From an uncultured Pseudomonadales bacterium (GTDB lineage Bacteria; Pseudomonadota; Gammaproteobacteria; Pseudomonadales; Pseudohongiellaceae), in assembly GCA_905478195.1 (NCBI GenBank), contig CAJQHM010000010.1, positions 44,905-108,904 on the forward strand: a stretch of DNA of 64,000 nt. Reading direction: 5' to 3'. The stretch's first letter is position 1. Each line of letters starts with the position of its first letter. Of this stretch, positions 19,118-27,246 are shown piece after piece. The position numbers were made by a program, and so were the translations under genes. A model generated the notes under the pieces. The model had not been told where the DNA came from, did not search any database, and worked only from the letters and a program-made list of their open reading frames with translations.

Positions 19118-19321
19118 ATGTTAGATGCAATACAATTTTCAAGCTTCGCCGAATTTATCGACATGGGTGGTTATGGATTTAATGTGTGGTCGGTGTATGG
19201 ACTCTTCGCAATCTTTGTTGCTGTTAACCTGGTACTGCCACTGCGCAAGAAACAAAAGATACTTCGTCAGTTGAAGCGGCGCATGATGTTGGAAGAAGAA
19301 ATTAAGAGTGAAGATAGTTAG
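19118..19321 (+). CDS. ccmD: Haem exporter accessory protein CcmD
   Basis: A 67-residue single-span membrane protein. FIDMGGYGFNVWSVYGL is the conserved CcmD segment, followed by one hydrophobic helix and a basic, then acidic tail. CcmD joins CcmABC and is needed to release haem-loaded CcmE. Position between ccmC and ccmE is canonical. Confidence 0.92.
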   Translation: MLDAIQFSSFAEFIDMGGYGFNVWSVYGLFAIFVAVNLVLPLRKKQKILRQLKRRMMLEEEIKSEDS

Positions 19322-19368
19322 AGTAGTTAGTCGACCTTACTAGAGTAGTTATCGTTTTGGAGTAGTAG

Positions 19369-19830
19369 ATGAAACCTCATAGACGCAAGAAGCTCGGAAT
19401 CATTATTTTTATAGCCGCCGGTCTAAGCGTTGCTGTTGGCTTTACCGCCTTCGCACTTAAGCAAAATATCAATATGTTCTATACGCCAACTCAGGTTGCC
19501 GAAGGTGAGGTAGGCTCGGGGCAGCACTTCAGAATAGGTGGCATGGTAAAGACGGGAACGGTACTCGGCGCGACCGATAGCCTGAAAGTCAATTTCGTGA
19601 CCACTGATTTCATAAGTGATGTGCCCATTCAATATGAGGGCATACTGCCTGATCTGTTCCGCGAGGGGCAGGGCATTGTAGCCGAAGGCGAGATGGATGC
19701 TAACGGTGTTTTTCAGGCTTCGAGGGTGCTGGCCAAGCACGATGAAAACTTCATGTCGCCAGAAGTGAAGGCTGCTCTCGACGCTTCCGGGGCCTCTGCA
19801 GAAAACCATTCTCCTGTGGCAACTAACTAA
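19369..19830 (+). CDS. ccmE: Periplasmic haem chaperone CcmE
   Basis: A 153-residue protein with a basic N-terminus, one membrane anchor (about 9-29) and a periplasmic OB-fold. The haem is bound covalently to the His of the HDENY motif, here H124. The tyrosine four residues on, an axial iron ligand in E. coli CcmE (Y134), is replaced by Phe (HDENF, F128). Other conserved stretches (FRIGGMV, DFISDVPIQYEGILPDLFREGQG) are intact. It ends 13 bases before ccmF. Confidence 0.94.
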   Translation: MKPHRRKKLGIIIFIAAGLSVAVGFTAFALKQNINMFYTPTQVAEGEVGSGQHFRIGGMVKTGTVLGATDSLKVNFVTTDFISDVPIQYEGILPDLFREGQGIVAEGEMDANGVFQASRVLAKHDENFMSPEVKAALDASGASAENHSPVATN

Positions 19831-19843
19831 GGCAAGCAATTAG

Positions 19844-21850
19844 ATGATTCCTGAGATTGGTCAATTTTCTCTGATACTGGCGCTATGTCTTAGCGTTATC
19901 CTCGCTTCGCTACCAATTATTGGAGCCTATCAAAATAATTTTCTGTGGATGAGTATGGCGAGGCCACTTTCCGCTGGCGTGTTCGTGTTTCTGGGTGTCA
20001 GTATCGCCATTCTGGCGTATGCCTTCGTCACCGATGATTTTTCAGTGAAATTTGTTGCTGAGCATTCGAACTCCTTGCTACCTGATCGTTATAAGTTAAC
20101 TGCGGTCTGGGGCGGGCATGAGGGCTCATTTCTGCTTTGGACATTTATGCTTTCGGGCTGGATGCTAAGCGTCGCTATTTTTACCAAGAGCATGCCGCTG
20201 GAATTTGTGGCCCGAGTTCTAGGCGTGCTCGGCGTGCTAATCACCGGTTATATTTTATTCATGCTGGCGACTTCGAACCCCTTCGCTCGAATCGTTCCGT
20301 TGCCTCCGGTTGATGGCGCAGATCTAAATTCCGCTCTGCAAGATTTCGGTTTCATTATTCATCCCCCGACACTGTATATGGGTTACGTGGGCTTTTCGGT
20401 GGTATTCGCCTTCGCGATGGCGGCGCTGCTAAGTGGGAAGATGGATGCGGCATGGGCACGCTGGTGCCGACCCTGGGCAAACGTATCTTGGGCAATACTG
20501 ACACTGGGTATCGCGCTAGGCAGTTGGTGGGCCTATTATGAATTAGGTTGGGGAGGCTGGTGGGCTTGGGACCCTGTTGAAAATCCACCGCTAATTACCT
20601 GGCTGTTCGGCACCGCGCTGATTCATTCTCTTGCGGCCACTGAAAAACGCGGCGTGTTTAAATCCTGGACGGTATTGTTAGCTATTTTGGCATTCGCTGG
20701 CAGTTTGCTCGGAACCTTTATTACACGATCCGGCTTGCTAACCTCGGTGCATGCATTCGCCAGTGATCCGACTAGGGGGTTCTTCATCCTCGCAATTCTT
20801 GGCATTACCGTTGGTGGTGCTCTTCTTCTCTTTGCCTTTCGGGCGCCGCTTATGAAGAGTGAGTTTGGCTTCGATCTTGTCTCGCGGGAAATACTGCTGT
20901 TATCCAATAATATTATCTTGGTAGTATCGGCGGCCTCCGTATTTCTGGGCACGATGTTTCCAATGGTTTATCAGGGGCTGACAGGCGACCTGATTTCGAT
21001 AGGTCCTCCCTATTTCAACGCGATCTTCATCCCGCTGATGGCTTTACTCACAGTATTACTGGCTATTGGCCCCTATTGTCGCTGGAAGCGCACATCGGTC
21101 GCTTTTTTAGTAGAGCAGATGGGTAAAGTGGCCTTGGCCTCTCTTGCGCTGGGAGTGGTGGTTCCGCTAATCGTCACCTTTGAATTCTCCCTGGTAGCGA
21201 CAATTGCGGTAGCGCTAGCCTCGTGGATAGTCTTAGCGATGCTGCAGGATATTCGAAACAAGACCGCTAACAAGGCGAGCCGATTAAAGGGGCTTAGGTC
21301 TCTCTCGTTTAGCTACTACGGTATGCAGACCGCGCACCTTGGTATGGCGGTGATGCTGATCGGCGTGGCGTTGACCAGTGCCTTTAGCACCGAGCGAAGT
21401 GTGTTGCTTGCGCCAGGGCAGGATGTGGGGCTAGGCAATTATGTTTTTCGATTTGAGGGCGCAGCTCCTATCAATGGGCCAAACTATGTGGGTGAAGAGG
21501 CAAGCTTCACGGTGTTGAAGGGAGGCGAGGCAATAACGACTCTGCATCCTGAGAGAAGAGTCTATCTCGCTACGGGAACCCCATCGACAGAAATGGCAAT
21601 AGACGCTGGACTGTTTCGAGACCTGTTTATTACTCTGGGCGAACAGAAAGAAGGTGAGTCATGGTCGATGACTATCTACGTTAAGCCCTTTGTTCGCTGG
21701 ATTTGGCTAGGTGCAATCTTTATGACTCTGGGCGGCATTCTTGCGGCGGCAGATAAGCGTTATCGGCGTCTGCGCAGACGGCATACTGAGCCAAGTCGGG
21801 AGCAGAGTAAGTCGAAGCCACTGGGAGGCGAGCTGCAAGCAAGCTCCTGA
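19844..21850 (+). CDS. ccmF: Cytochrome c haem lyase subunit CcmF
   Basis: A 668-residue membrane protein with about 14-15 spans that joins haem from CcmE to apocytochrome c. It shows WGGHEGSFLLW (89-99) with a ligand His. The WWD loop (about 233-252) reads GWGGWWAWDPVEN and is followed by PPLITWL, where many relatives have ASFMPWL. FITRSGLLTSVHAFASDP is also conserved. The C-terminal basic tail is ordinary. Full length for the family. Confidence 0.95.
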   Translation: MIPEIGQFSLILALCLSVILASLPIIGAYQNNFLWMSMARPLSAGVFVFLGVSIAILAYAFVTDDFSVKFVAEHSNSLLPDRYKLTAVWGGHEGSFLLWTFMLSGWMLSVAIFTKSMPLEFVARVLGVLGVLITGYILFMLATSNPFARIVPLPPVDGADLNSALQDFGFIIHPPTLYMGYVGFSVVFAFAMAALLSGKMDAAWARWCRPWANVSWAILTLGIALGSWWAYYELGWGGWWAWDPVENPPLITWLFGTALIHSLAATEKRGVFKSWTVLLAILAFAGSLLGTFITRSGLLTSVHAFASDPTRGFFILAILGITVGGALLLFAFRAPLMKSEFGFDLVSREILLLSNNIILVVSAASVFLGTMFPMVYQGLTGDLISIGPPYFNAIFIPLMALLTVLLAIGPYCRWKRTSVAFLVEQMGKVALASLALGVVVPLIVTFEFSLVATIAVALASWIVLAMLQDIRNKTANKASRLKGLRSLSFSYYGMQTAHLGMAVMLIGVALTSAFSTERSVLLAPGQDVGLGNYVFRFEGAAPINGPNYVGEEASFTVLKGGEAITTLHPERRVYLATGTPSTEMAIDAGLFRDLFITLGEQKEGESWSMTIYVKPFVRWIWLGAIFMTLGGILAAADKRYRRLRRRHTEPSREQSKSKPLGGELQASS

Positions 21851-21859
21851 TAAAATGCG

Positions 21860-22393
21860 ATGAATAAGTTGAAATTCTATCTACCGGTGCTCGGTTTTGT
21901 TGTTGTGGCCATAGCCCTGTGGCGCGGTCTCTATCTTGACCCAAAGACATTGCCCTCTATGTTAATCGATAAGCCGATGCCGTCTTTCGAGCTCACCTCG
22001 GTGGATGGTAAGCAGGTGAGTAACGCGGATCTACCCTCTCAAATATTTCTGCTCAATGTCTGGGGGTCGTATTGCCTGCCTTGTCTGATAGAACACCCAA
22101 CTCTAATGAGGCTGACGGAAGAAGGCGACATTCCAGTGGTTGGGGTGAACTATCGTGATCAGCAGGATTTAGCGGTCGATTGGTTGGAAGAGAATGGGAA
22201 TCCTTTTTCTTTTAGCATCTTGGATGAGAGCGGCCGGTTTGGTATAGATCTGGGCGTTTACGGTGCGCCGGAAACCTATCTGGTAGATGAGAACGGCGTG
22301 ATTCGATTTCGGCACGTAAGCGTCCTCGATGAAGCTGTATGGCAAGAGCAATTTCTTCCTGCTATCGCTGAACTGCGCGCCGAAGGAAGCTAG
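21860..22393 (+). CDS. ccmG: Thiol:disulfide oxidoreductase CcmG (DsbE)
   Basis: A 177-residue membrane-anchored thioredoxin-fold protein that reduces the haem-binding cysteines of apocytochrome c in the periplasm. An N-terminal anchor (about 5-22) is followed by PSFELTSVDGK and the active site WGSYCLPCLIEHP with C72 and C75. The dipeptide between the cysteines is LP rather than the PT or VP often found in DsbE. The cis-Pro region GAPETYLVDENG is conserved. It lies nine bases after ccmF. Confidence 0.94.
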   Translation: MNKLKFYLPVLGFVVVAIALWRGLYLDPKTLPSMLIDKPMPSFELTSVDGKQVSNADLPSQIFLLNVWGSYCLPCLIEHPTLMRLTEEGDIPVVGVNYRDQQDLAVDWLEENGNPFSFSILDESGRFGIDLGVYGAPETYLVDENGVIRFRHVSVLDEAVWQEQFLPAIAELRAEGS

Positions 22394-22397
22394 GCAG

Positions 22398-22904
22398 ATG
22401 GCAAGCTCGCTAATCTCATCGAAGTCAAAAATACGACTGTTAGCAGTGAGCTTGCTCTTTGCGCTTTGTGCACTATCCCTGCCTAGCTCATCCTACTCCC
22501 AAGTGGATACTTTCGAATTCGATACCGACGAGCAGCAACAACGCTTTCGCTCGCTCTCGGATGAGCTTAGGTGTCCGATGTGTCAAAATTCTAGCCTCTC
22601 GGGTTCGACAGGTGGCGTGGCCGAAGATCTGCGCAGAGAAATTCATCGCATGATTATGGAAGGCATGAGCGACGCCGAGATAACTCAATTTATGTTCGAG
22701 CGTTATGGCGACTTTATTCTCTTTCGTCCGAGGTTGACGGCGGGAACAATATTGCTTTGGTTTGGGCCTTTACTCTTTTTGCTGATAGGCGCTGTAGTCG
22801 CATTCGGTATCTGGCGCAGAGCGCGGAAGATTAGCGATGATGATGCTGAGCTAGATAAGTCACAGCAAGAACGCCTACAAAAATTGTTAGGCGATAAATC
22901 ATAA
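22398..22904 (+). CDS. ccmH: Cytochrome c maturation protein CcmH
   Basis: A 168-residue protein from ATG 22398, five bases after the ccmG stop; a frame open upstream to 22329 lies inside ccmG and is not used. It has a signal peptide or N-anchor (LLAVSLLFALCALSL), then the LRCPMCQN redox motif (C59, C62), the three-helix domain, a C-terminal membrane span (ILLWFGPLLFLLIGAVVAF) and a charged tail. It acts with CcmG in apocytochrome reduction and with CcmF and CcmI in haem ligation. Confidence 0.94.
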   Translation: MASSLISSKSKIRLLAVSLLFALCALSLPSSSYSQVDTFEFDTDEQQQRFRSLSDELRCPMCQNSSLSGSTGGVAEDLRREIHRMIMEGMSDAEITQFMFERYGDFILFRPRLTAGTILLWFGPLLFLLIGAVVAFGIWRRARKISDDDAELDKSQQERLQKLLGDKS

Positions 22905-22934
22905 TTCGAATTCAATTCTACTTGGAATAGCCCC

Positions 22935-24188
22935 TTGTTCTGGATATCTACCGTAATACTTTTCGTAATCGCCGTCGGCTTTGTTCTATTGCCACTGTGG
23001 CTGCGAAACCGTGCAGAATCGTTTACCGCGGATGCTTCGCGTAAGAACGAGAATATCGCACTATTTCATGAGCGCAGCGACGATCTCGAGAATGAATTGG
23101 CGTCGGGGAATTTAGTTCAATCTGAATTTGATGTGCTTATTCTTGAATTACAGCAAAGCTTGTTATCAGATGTTACCGAAGAAGAGATTACAAGCGAAAA
23201 GAAGCCCAAGGCCAGGAAAGCTGGTAGAGCCAAGTCTAGCGCCTATAACCTAGTCATTCCCTTGGTTCTTTGTCTCTTGATGCCCGCTGCAGCCTATACC
23301 TTGTATGGCGAGTGGGGGTACAAGCGCGACGTGGAATTGATGGGCCTATTTCAGCGCACTGTGAATAATCGCGATAACCCGCAAGAGTCGCAGGATCTTA
23401 TTGTGAGCCTGGGTGAGGTGGTTCAGGCTGATGACGACCGACCATGGGCCTGGTATTTCCTGGCTGAAAATTTCGCCAGCATCGGTATGTTTACAGAGGC
23501 AGAAATTGCTTACACCCAATCTGCCGGGCGCATGGACGAAACACCAGAGAAGGCATTGGTGCTCGGTAGAGTAGCAATGGCAAAATATATTCTTGCTGAC
23601 TTTAACTTTACCGAGGGTGTACTCGAGGTCATAGAACAGGCTCGCGCGATTAATCCCAATGAGATGTCGATACTGCAACTTATCGCCGCCGATGCCGAGG
23701 AGCGTGAGGACTTTGAGACAGCTATCGAGTATTGGCGATTGATTATTCAGAATAACCCGAACAGTGAGCAGGCACAGGTTCTTCGTCGTAGCATTGCTGT
23801 TGCACAACAACGGCTAGCGGGGCAGGGACAAGATGGGGCTGTTGGTCCTACCATAGAGATTAATCTTTCGCTCGCACAAGGCCTGAATCTAGATGAGAAT
23901 CTGCGAGTTTTTGTTGCGGTACGCAATGCGGCACAAGAGGGCTTGCCTCCCTTGGCAGCTATCGATCTTACGGTTGCCGATTTGCCAGCGAATATACAAT
24001 TAGATAATACCTATGCGGTGGGGCCATTCAATATTTCATCTGCAGATATGGTTTTTGTTTCAGCCTCTGTCTCGTTTTCTGGCTCGGCGACACCGAACTC
24101 AGGAGACTATCGCTCGCAGTCAGACAATTTCGCGCATAATGGCCAGCGAGCTGTTATTAGCCTGGAAATAGCCGATCGAATTCCGTAA
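22935..24188 (+). CDS. ccmI: Cytochrome c maturation TPR protein CcmI
   Basis: A 417-residue protein with a TTG start (TGGAAT eight bases upstream). An N-terminal membrane segment, a cytoplasmic coil (NIALFHERSDDLENELASG) and a second span near residue 110 (LVIPLVLCLLMPAAAYTLYG) come first. TPR repeats at about 150-290 and a C-terminal beta-rich periplasmic domain follow. CcmI presents apocytochrome c to the CcmFH ligase. It is the last ccm gene; no cytochrome gene follows. Confidence 0.92.
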   Translation: MFWISTVILFVIAVGFVLLPLWLRNRAESFTADASRKNENIALFHERSDDLENELASGNLVQSEFDVLILELQQSLLSDVTEEEITSEKKPKARKAGRAKSSAYNLVIPLVLCLLMPAAAYTLYGEWGYKRDVELMGLFQRTVNNRDNPQESQDLIVSLGEVVQADDDRPWAWYFLAENFASIGMFTEAEIAYTQSAGRMDETPEKALVLGRVAMAKYILADFNFTEGVLEVIEQARAINPNEMSILQLIAADAEEREDFETAIEYWRLIIQNNPNSEQAQVLRRSIAVAQQRLAGQGQDGAVGPTIEINLSLAQGLNLDENLRVFVAVRNAAQEGLPPLAAIDLTVADLPANIQLDNTYAVGPFNISSADMVFVSASVSFSGSATPNSGDYRSQSDNFAHNGQRAVISLEIADRIP

Positions 24189-24226
24189 TCGATTGCTGAG
24201 AGGCGTGTCAGTTAGGCAGAGTAAGA

Positions 24227-24853
24227 ATGTATTGGGCTGAATTTTTAACTATTGCCGTTGCGCATCTCTTTGCCGTCGCCTCTCCCGGCCCCGATTTTGC
24301 CGTAGTTTTACGTCAGAGTGTTCTCGGTGGTTCTCGCACTGGTATATGGACGAGTCTTGGCGTGGGCAGTGCTATCCTGTTGCACGTGGCTTACTGCCTG
24401 CTAGGCGTCGCGCTGTTGCTGGCCCAATCACCGTCACTGTTCAATACAATGAAGCTCATCGCGGCTGCCTATCTATTCTTCTTGGGAGTCCAGTCGATAC
24501 GCGCCTCACTTGGCTTGCCGCAGACAGGAGCCAGCTCTCCTGAGACGGTAATTTTATCTCCGCGTCGAGCCTTTGCGCTGGGGTTTTTAACCAACGGACT
24601 AAATCCTAAAGCCACACTGTTCTTTCTCGCACTGTTTACAGTGGTAATCGATCCGAATACACCGCTAACTATTCAACTTTTCTACGGCTTTTATCTCGCC
24701 CTCGCGACGTTTATTTGGTTTGCCGCGCTTTCTATTGTCCTTGGCAGGCTCCAAATTCGGGAGTTTGTGCTGCGCTCGGGGGTATGGTTGGAGCGAGGTA
24801 TGGGCGCGATCTTGATATTCCTCGCTCTACAGATAGCGTTCAATGCCAGCTGA
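24227..24853 (+). CDS. LysE/RhtB family amino acid exporter
   Basis: A 208-residue inner membrane protein with about six spans. The N-terminal VASPGPDFAVVLRQSVLGGSR is the LysE/RhtB signature, and the stretch NGLNPKATLFFLALF is the second conserved motif. These proteins export amino acids such as homoserine, threonine, lysine or leucine; the substrate cannot be read from sequence. It starts 38 bases after ccmI but has no functional link with it. Confidence 0.9.
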   Translation: MYWAEFLTIAVAHLFAVASPGPDFAVVLRQSVLGGSRTGIWTSLGVGSAILLHVAYCLLGVALLLAQSPSLFNTMKLIAAAYLFFLGVQSIRASLGLPQTGASSPETVILSPRRAFALGFLTNGLNPKATLFFLALFTVVIDPNTPLTIQLFYGFYLALATFIWFAALSIVLGRLQIREFVLRSGVWLERGMGAILIFLALQIAFNAS

Positions 24854-24959
24854 CCCTGTATCGGAGCGGCAGGACCGGGTCTTTACCCCATTCGAATCCC
24901 CAGAGTGATCAGTGCAATTCGCCCATATTCTGCGGTATAGTTGCGCTCGGAGAATTCAT

Positions 24960-25967
24960 ATGACAGAAAACAAGCAGGTGACAGAGCTAGTCGATAAGTT
25001 TGGTAGACGGGTGGATTATATCCGTCTGTCTGTTACCGATCGTTGTGACTTTCGCTGTGTCTATTGTATGACCGAGGACATGACTTTCCTTCCTCGGGAT
25101 CAGATTCTTTCATTGGAAGAATTGTACCGTGTGGCCAAGGCTTTTACGGAGTTAGGCGTAAAGAAGATCAGGCTCACGGGCGGCGAGCCAATGGTGCGCA
25201 CAGACGTGATGTCGCTAATCGAAAAACTCGGTGCGCTTCCTGGTCTTGAAGAATTGCTCTTAACCACCAATGGTGCTCAACTTGAAAAGTATGCTTTGCC
25301 GCTTAAGGCTGCAGGTGTGAATAGAGTTAATATCAGTATCGATAGTTTGGATGCCGATCGTTTTAAGCGCATATCGAGGGTTGGGAAACTGGACAAGGTG
25401 TTAGCCGGAATCGATGCGGCTAAGGCTGCCGGCTTCGAGCGAATACGACTGAACTCAGTCGTCATGAAAGGCTATAACGAAGATGAAGTTTTGGATTTGG
25501 CTGACTACGCCATCGAACGCGATATTGACATCGCTTTTATCGAAGAGATGCCGCTGGGCGAAGCCTCAGATCATGCGCGAGAAGATACTACCTGTAGTAA
25601 CGCCTGGGTAAGAGAAAAAATCGCTGAGAAATATCTGCTCGTAGATAGTGCAGAAACTACCGCGGGCCCTTCACGTTATGCAAAAATTGCCGATCGTAAG
25701 AGTCGTATAGGTTTTATTTCGCCGGTTACACACAACTTCTGTGAGGATTGTAATCGCGTGAGGGTAACGGTTGAAGGGCGATTATTGCTGTGTCTAGGTA
25801 ATGAGCATTCGGTGGATCTGCGAGTCTTATTGCGTGATCCAGGCAATGACGATACCGTGCTCAAGCAGGCCCTGATTGATTCTATGGAGATAAAGCCAGA
25901 GCGTCATTTTTTCTACGATAAAGATCACGCCCAGCCGGTTCGTCTCATGAACATGACCGGGGGCTAA
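24960..25967 (+). CDS. moaA: GTP 3',8-cyclase MoaA
   Basis: A 335-residue radical SAM enzyme for the first step of molybdenum cofactor synthesis, acting on GTP. ATG 24960 has GGAG eight bases upstream and is chosen over the ATG-less extension from 24912. The SAM cluster site is C29, C33, C36 (CDFRCVYC). The second cluster site near the C-terminus is in [11 protein letters not shown] and LLLCLGNE. The terminal Gly-Gly needed for activity is present (MTGG). moaB follows 69 bases later; moaC, moaD and moaE are not in the window. Confidence 0.96.
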   Translation: MTENKQVTELVDKFGRRVDYIRLSVTDRCDFRCVYCMTEDMTFLPRDQILSLEELYRVAKAFTELGVKKIRLTGGEPMVRTDVMSLIEKLGALPGLEELLLTTNGAQLEKYALPLKAAGVNRVNISIDSLDADRFKRISRVGKLDKVLAGIDAAKAAGFERIRLNSVVMKGYNEDEVLDLADYAIERDIDIAFIEEMPLGEASDHAREDTTCSNAWVREKIAEKYLLVDSAETTAGPSRYAKIADRKSRIGFISPVTHNFCEDCNRVRVTVEGRLLLCLGNEHSVDLRVLLRDPGNDDTVLKQALIDSMEIKPERHFFYDKDHAQPVRLMNMTGG

Positions 25968-26036
25968 GCCTGGATCGTTGTGTCTTTCGTGCTGCTAACG
26001 TCAGAAATGTAAGTAAACAATTTTAGAGTGCTCTAA

Positions 26037-26540
26037 ATGTCTTCCCTAATGCCATTAAACATTGCTGTTGTGACGGTCTCTGATACACGCACAGCCGAAA
26101 CAGATAAATCCGGAGCCGTATTAGTCGAGAGGCTAGAGGGCGCCGGGCATCAACTTTATGCCAAAACTATCATCAAAGATGATATCTCTTCGCTTCGAGC
26201 AGAGGTATCTGCGCTGATTGCTGACACGAAAGTCCAGGCTATCTTGTTAACCGGTGGTACCGGCTTTACAGCCAGAGATAACACTGTAGCGGCAATCAGT
26301 CCTTTATTAGATTCGCCAATTGAGGGCTTCGGAGAGCTGTTTAGGCAGCTATCCTACGAGGAGATAGGTAGTTCCACTATACAGTCGCGTGCCTTCGCGG
26401 GGATGGTTAATGGAGCGATAGTATTTTGTGTGCCCGGATCGCCGGGAGCCTGCGCGACGGCTTGGGACAAGATCATCTCGGAGCAACTGGATAGCCGTCA
26501 CAAGCCTTGTAACTTCACTGATAAGCTACGCAAGGTGTAG
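26037..26540 (+). CDS. moaB: Molybdenum cofactor protein MoaB
   Basis: A 167-residue MogA/MoaB-fold protein. VVTVSDTRT near the N-terminus, LLTGGTGFTARD and FCVPGSPGACATAWDKII are the nucleotide and molybdopterin binding motifs. Members adenylylate molybdopterin or have an accessory role; in this family MoaB may be redundant with MogA. It is probably co-transcribed with moaA. Confidence 0.93.
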   Translation: MSSLMPLNIAVVTVSDTRTAETDKSGAVLVERLEGAGHQLYAKTIIKDDISSLRAEVSALIADTKVQAILLTGGTGFTARDNTVAAISPLLDSPIEGFGELFRQLSYEEIGSSTIQSRAFAGMVNGAIVFCVPGSPGACATAWDKIISEQLDSRHKPCNFTDKLRKV

Positions 26541-26607
26541 GTAGTAGGCTCTAGCCTCTGGTTTTAATAAGGGGTGGGCCGTAGGCAGGGGTTTTGGCAG
26601 GCCACTT

Positions 26608-26647
26608 AAAAAAACACCAGCCTAAATCTGTTATTTAGACTGGTGTT
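26608..26647 (-). terminator. Strong intrinsic terminator of the small-ORF unit
   Basis: On the minus strand AACACCAG plus TCTAAAT pairs with ATTTAGG plus CTGGTGTT. That is a 15-base-pair stem with one G-U pair, a five-base loop AACAG and then a run of T residues. On the plus strand the same hairpin has a C/A mismatch and no T run, so the terminator points to minus-strand transcription. Confidence 0.85.
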
Positions 26648-26682
26648 CAGTTAGTGCGTAAATCAACTAAAGGGCTCTGCAT
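26647..26682 (-). CDS. Putative 11-residue ORF after the small hydrophobic ORF
   Basis: ATG at 26682 is preceded by a perfect AGGAGG (26687-26692) four bases away. Eleven codons (MQSPLVDLRTN) end at a TGA whose last base is the first base of the terminator stem. It lies 22 bases after the stop of the 37-residue ORF. The strong ribosome binding site is the main evidence; the peptide matches nothing recognised and may be a regulatory leader or a decoy site rather than a product. Confidence 0.35.
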   Translation of the reverse strand: MQSPLVDLRTN

Positions 26683-26704
26683 AAAGCCTCCTATTCGACA
26701 TAGT

Positions 26705-26818
26705 TTATACGGCTGTGTATACGATCGCGGCTGGCACTGCTAATGCAGCTATTACCAGTAGTAAACTGATAACTGTCGCTTCGATAACGGGCCGTACTCG
26801 TGTGAGTGCCTTGCTCAT
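26705..26818 (-). CDS. Putative 37-residue hydrophobic small protein
   Basis: ATG 26818 has AGGAG six bases upstream. The product has a short basic N-terminus (MSKALTRVR) and then about 27 mostly hydrophobic residues rich in Ile, Leu, Val and Ala (VISLLLVIAALAVPAAI), ending in YTAV. It could be a single-span membrane protein. The unit ends in a strong terminator 58 bases on, and no further minus-strand gene follows (moaB is on the other strand). The Ile/Leu/Val richness recalls ilv-type leader peptides, but there is no downstream operon to attenuate. A type I toxin or a membrane-complex subunit are other options. Function unknown. Confidence 0.6.
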   Translation of the reverse strand: MSKALTRVRPVIEATVISLLLVIAALAVPAAIVYTAV

Positions 26819-26944
26819 TACTGTCTCCTAAGTTTTGCGGGTTAGTCAGAGTTGATGGGTTACCCTCTCAACAACGGGGCGTATAGTAACACATAATGAG
26901 ATTTTGAGTAACGTTTAGCCAAAATTATATCTATAACGTAGGAT

Positions 26945-26974
26945 ATAGTAACAAAGTTAATTATTTTATGTAAA
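26945..26974 (-). promoter_or_regulatory. Candidate promoter for the small-ORF unit
   Basis: On the minus strand TTTACA (complement of 26969-26974; 5 of 6) is followed after 18 bases by TACTAT (complement of 26945-26950; 4 of 6), with a TG one base before it as in extended -10 elements. The leader would be about 120 bases. The same TGTTACTATA occurs again at 26882-26891 and could be a second start. Confidence 0.4.
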
Positions 26975-27077
26975 AACTATATATATCAGTTAGATAAGTG
27001 ATTTATTTGGCTCGTATCTGCTTGAATGGCGCGTATTTATTTCGAGTCATTGGTAATAAAAATCTTCTAACTAACTG

Positions 27078-27099
27078 AAATGTGATGCTAATCACATAT
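27078..27099. promoter_or_regulatory. CRP/Vfr-type binding site
   Basis: TGTGA at 27081-27085, six bases, then TCACA at 27092-27096, with AAA before and TAT after. This is a full match to the symmetric CRP core consensus. It is centred 158 bases before xthA and 270 bases before the small minus-strand ORF. Which promoter it serves is not clear; a CRP-family regulator is assumed to exist elsewhere. Confidence 0.6.
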
Positions 27100-27246
27100 G
27101 TAACTTTGGGTAACAAATTGAGTCGATGTGGCAGATAAGCTGCTCGGCTGTGGGGTAGCAACTCGCTGACACAGGCTTGGTCGTACCTGCCGGCTTGTCT
27201 TACACTAACTCACCGTCACCCGCTCAATCAAAAATAGGGAATAGTA

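Larger units (their letters stand above)
26541..27246. other. Large intergenic region moaB / xthA
   Basis: This 700-base gap is the longest in the window. It holds, on the minus strand, a small transcription unit with two short ORFs, a terminator and a candidate promoter (listed separately). A CRP-type palindrome lies nearer to xthA. The part 26890-27060 is strongly AT-rich and carries a 10-base direct repeat TATAGTAACA at 26882-26891 and 26944-26953. A possible xthA promoter is TTGGTC (27178-27183), 18 bases, TACACT. Confidence 0.6.

Noticed and set aside
24854..24959. Possible molybdenum cofactor riboswitch before moaA
   Set aside because: The gap is only about 100 bases and no matching fold was seen; a plain promoter with TATAGT is enough.
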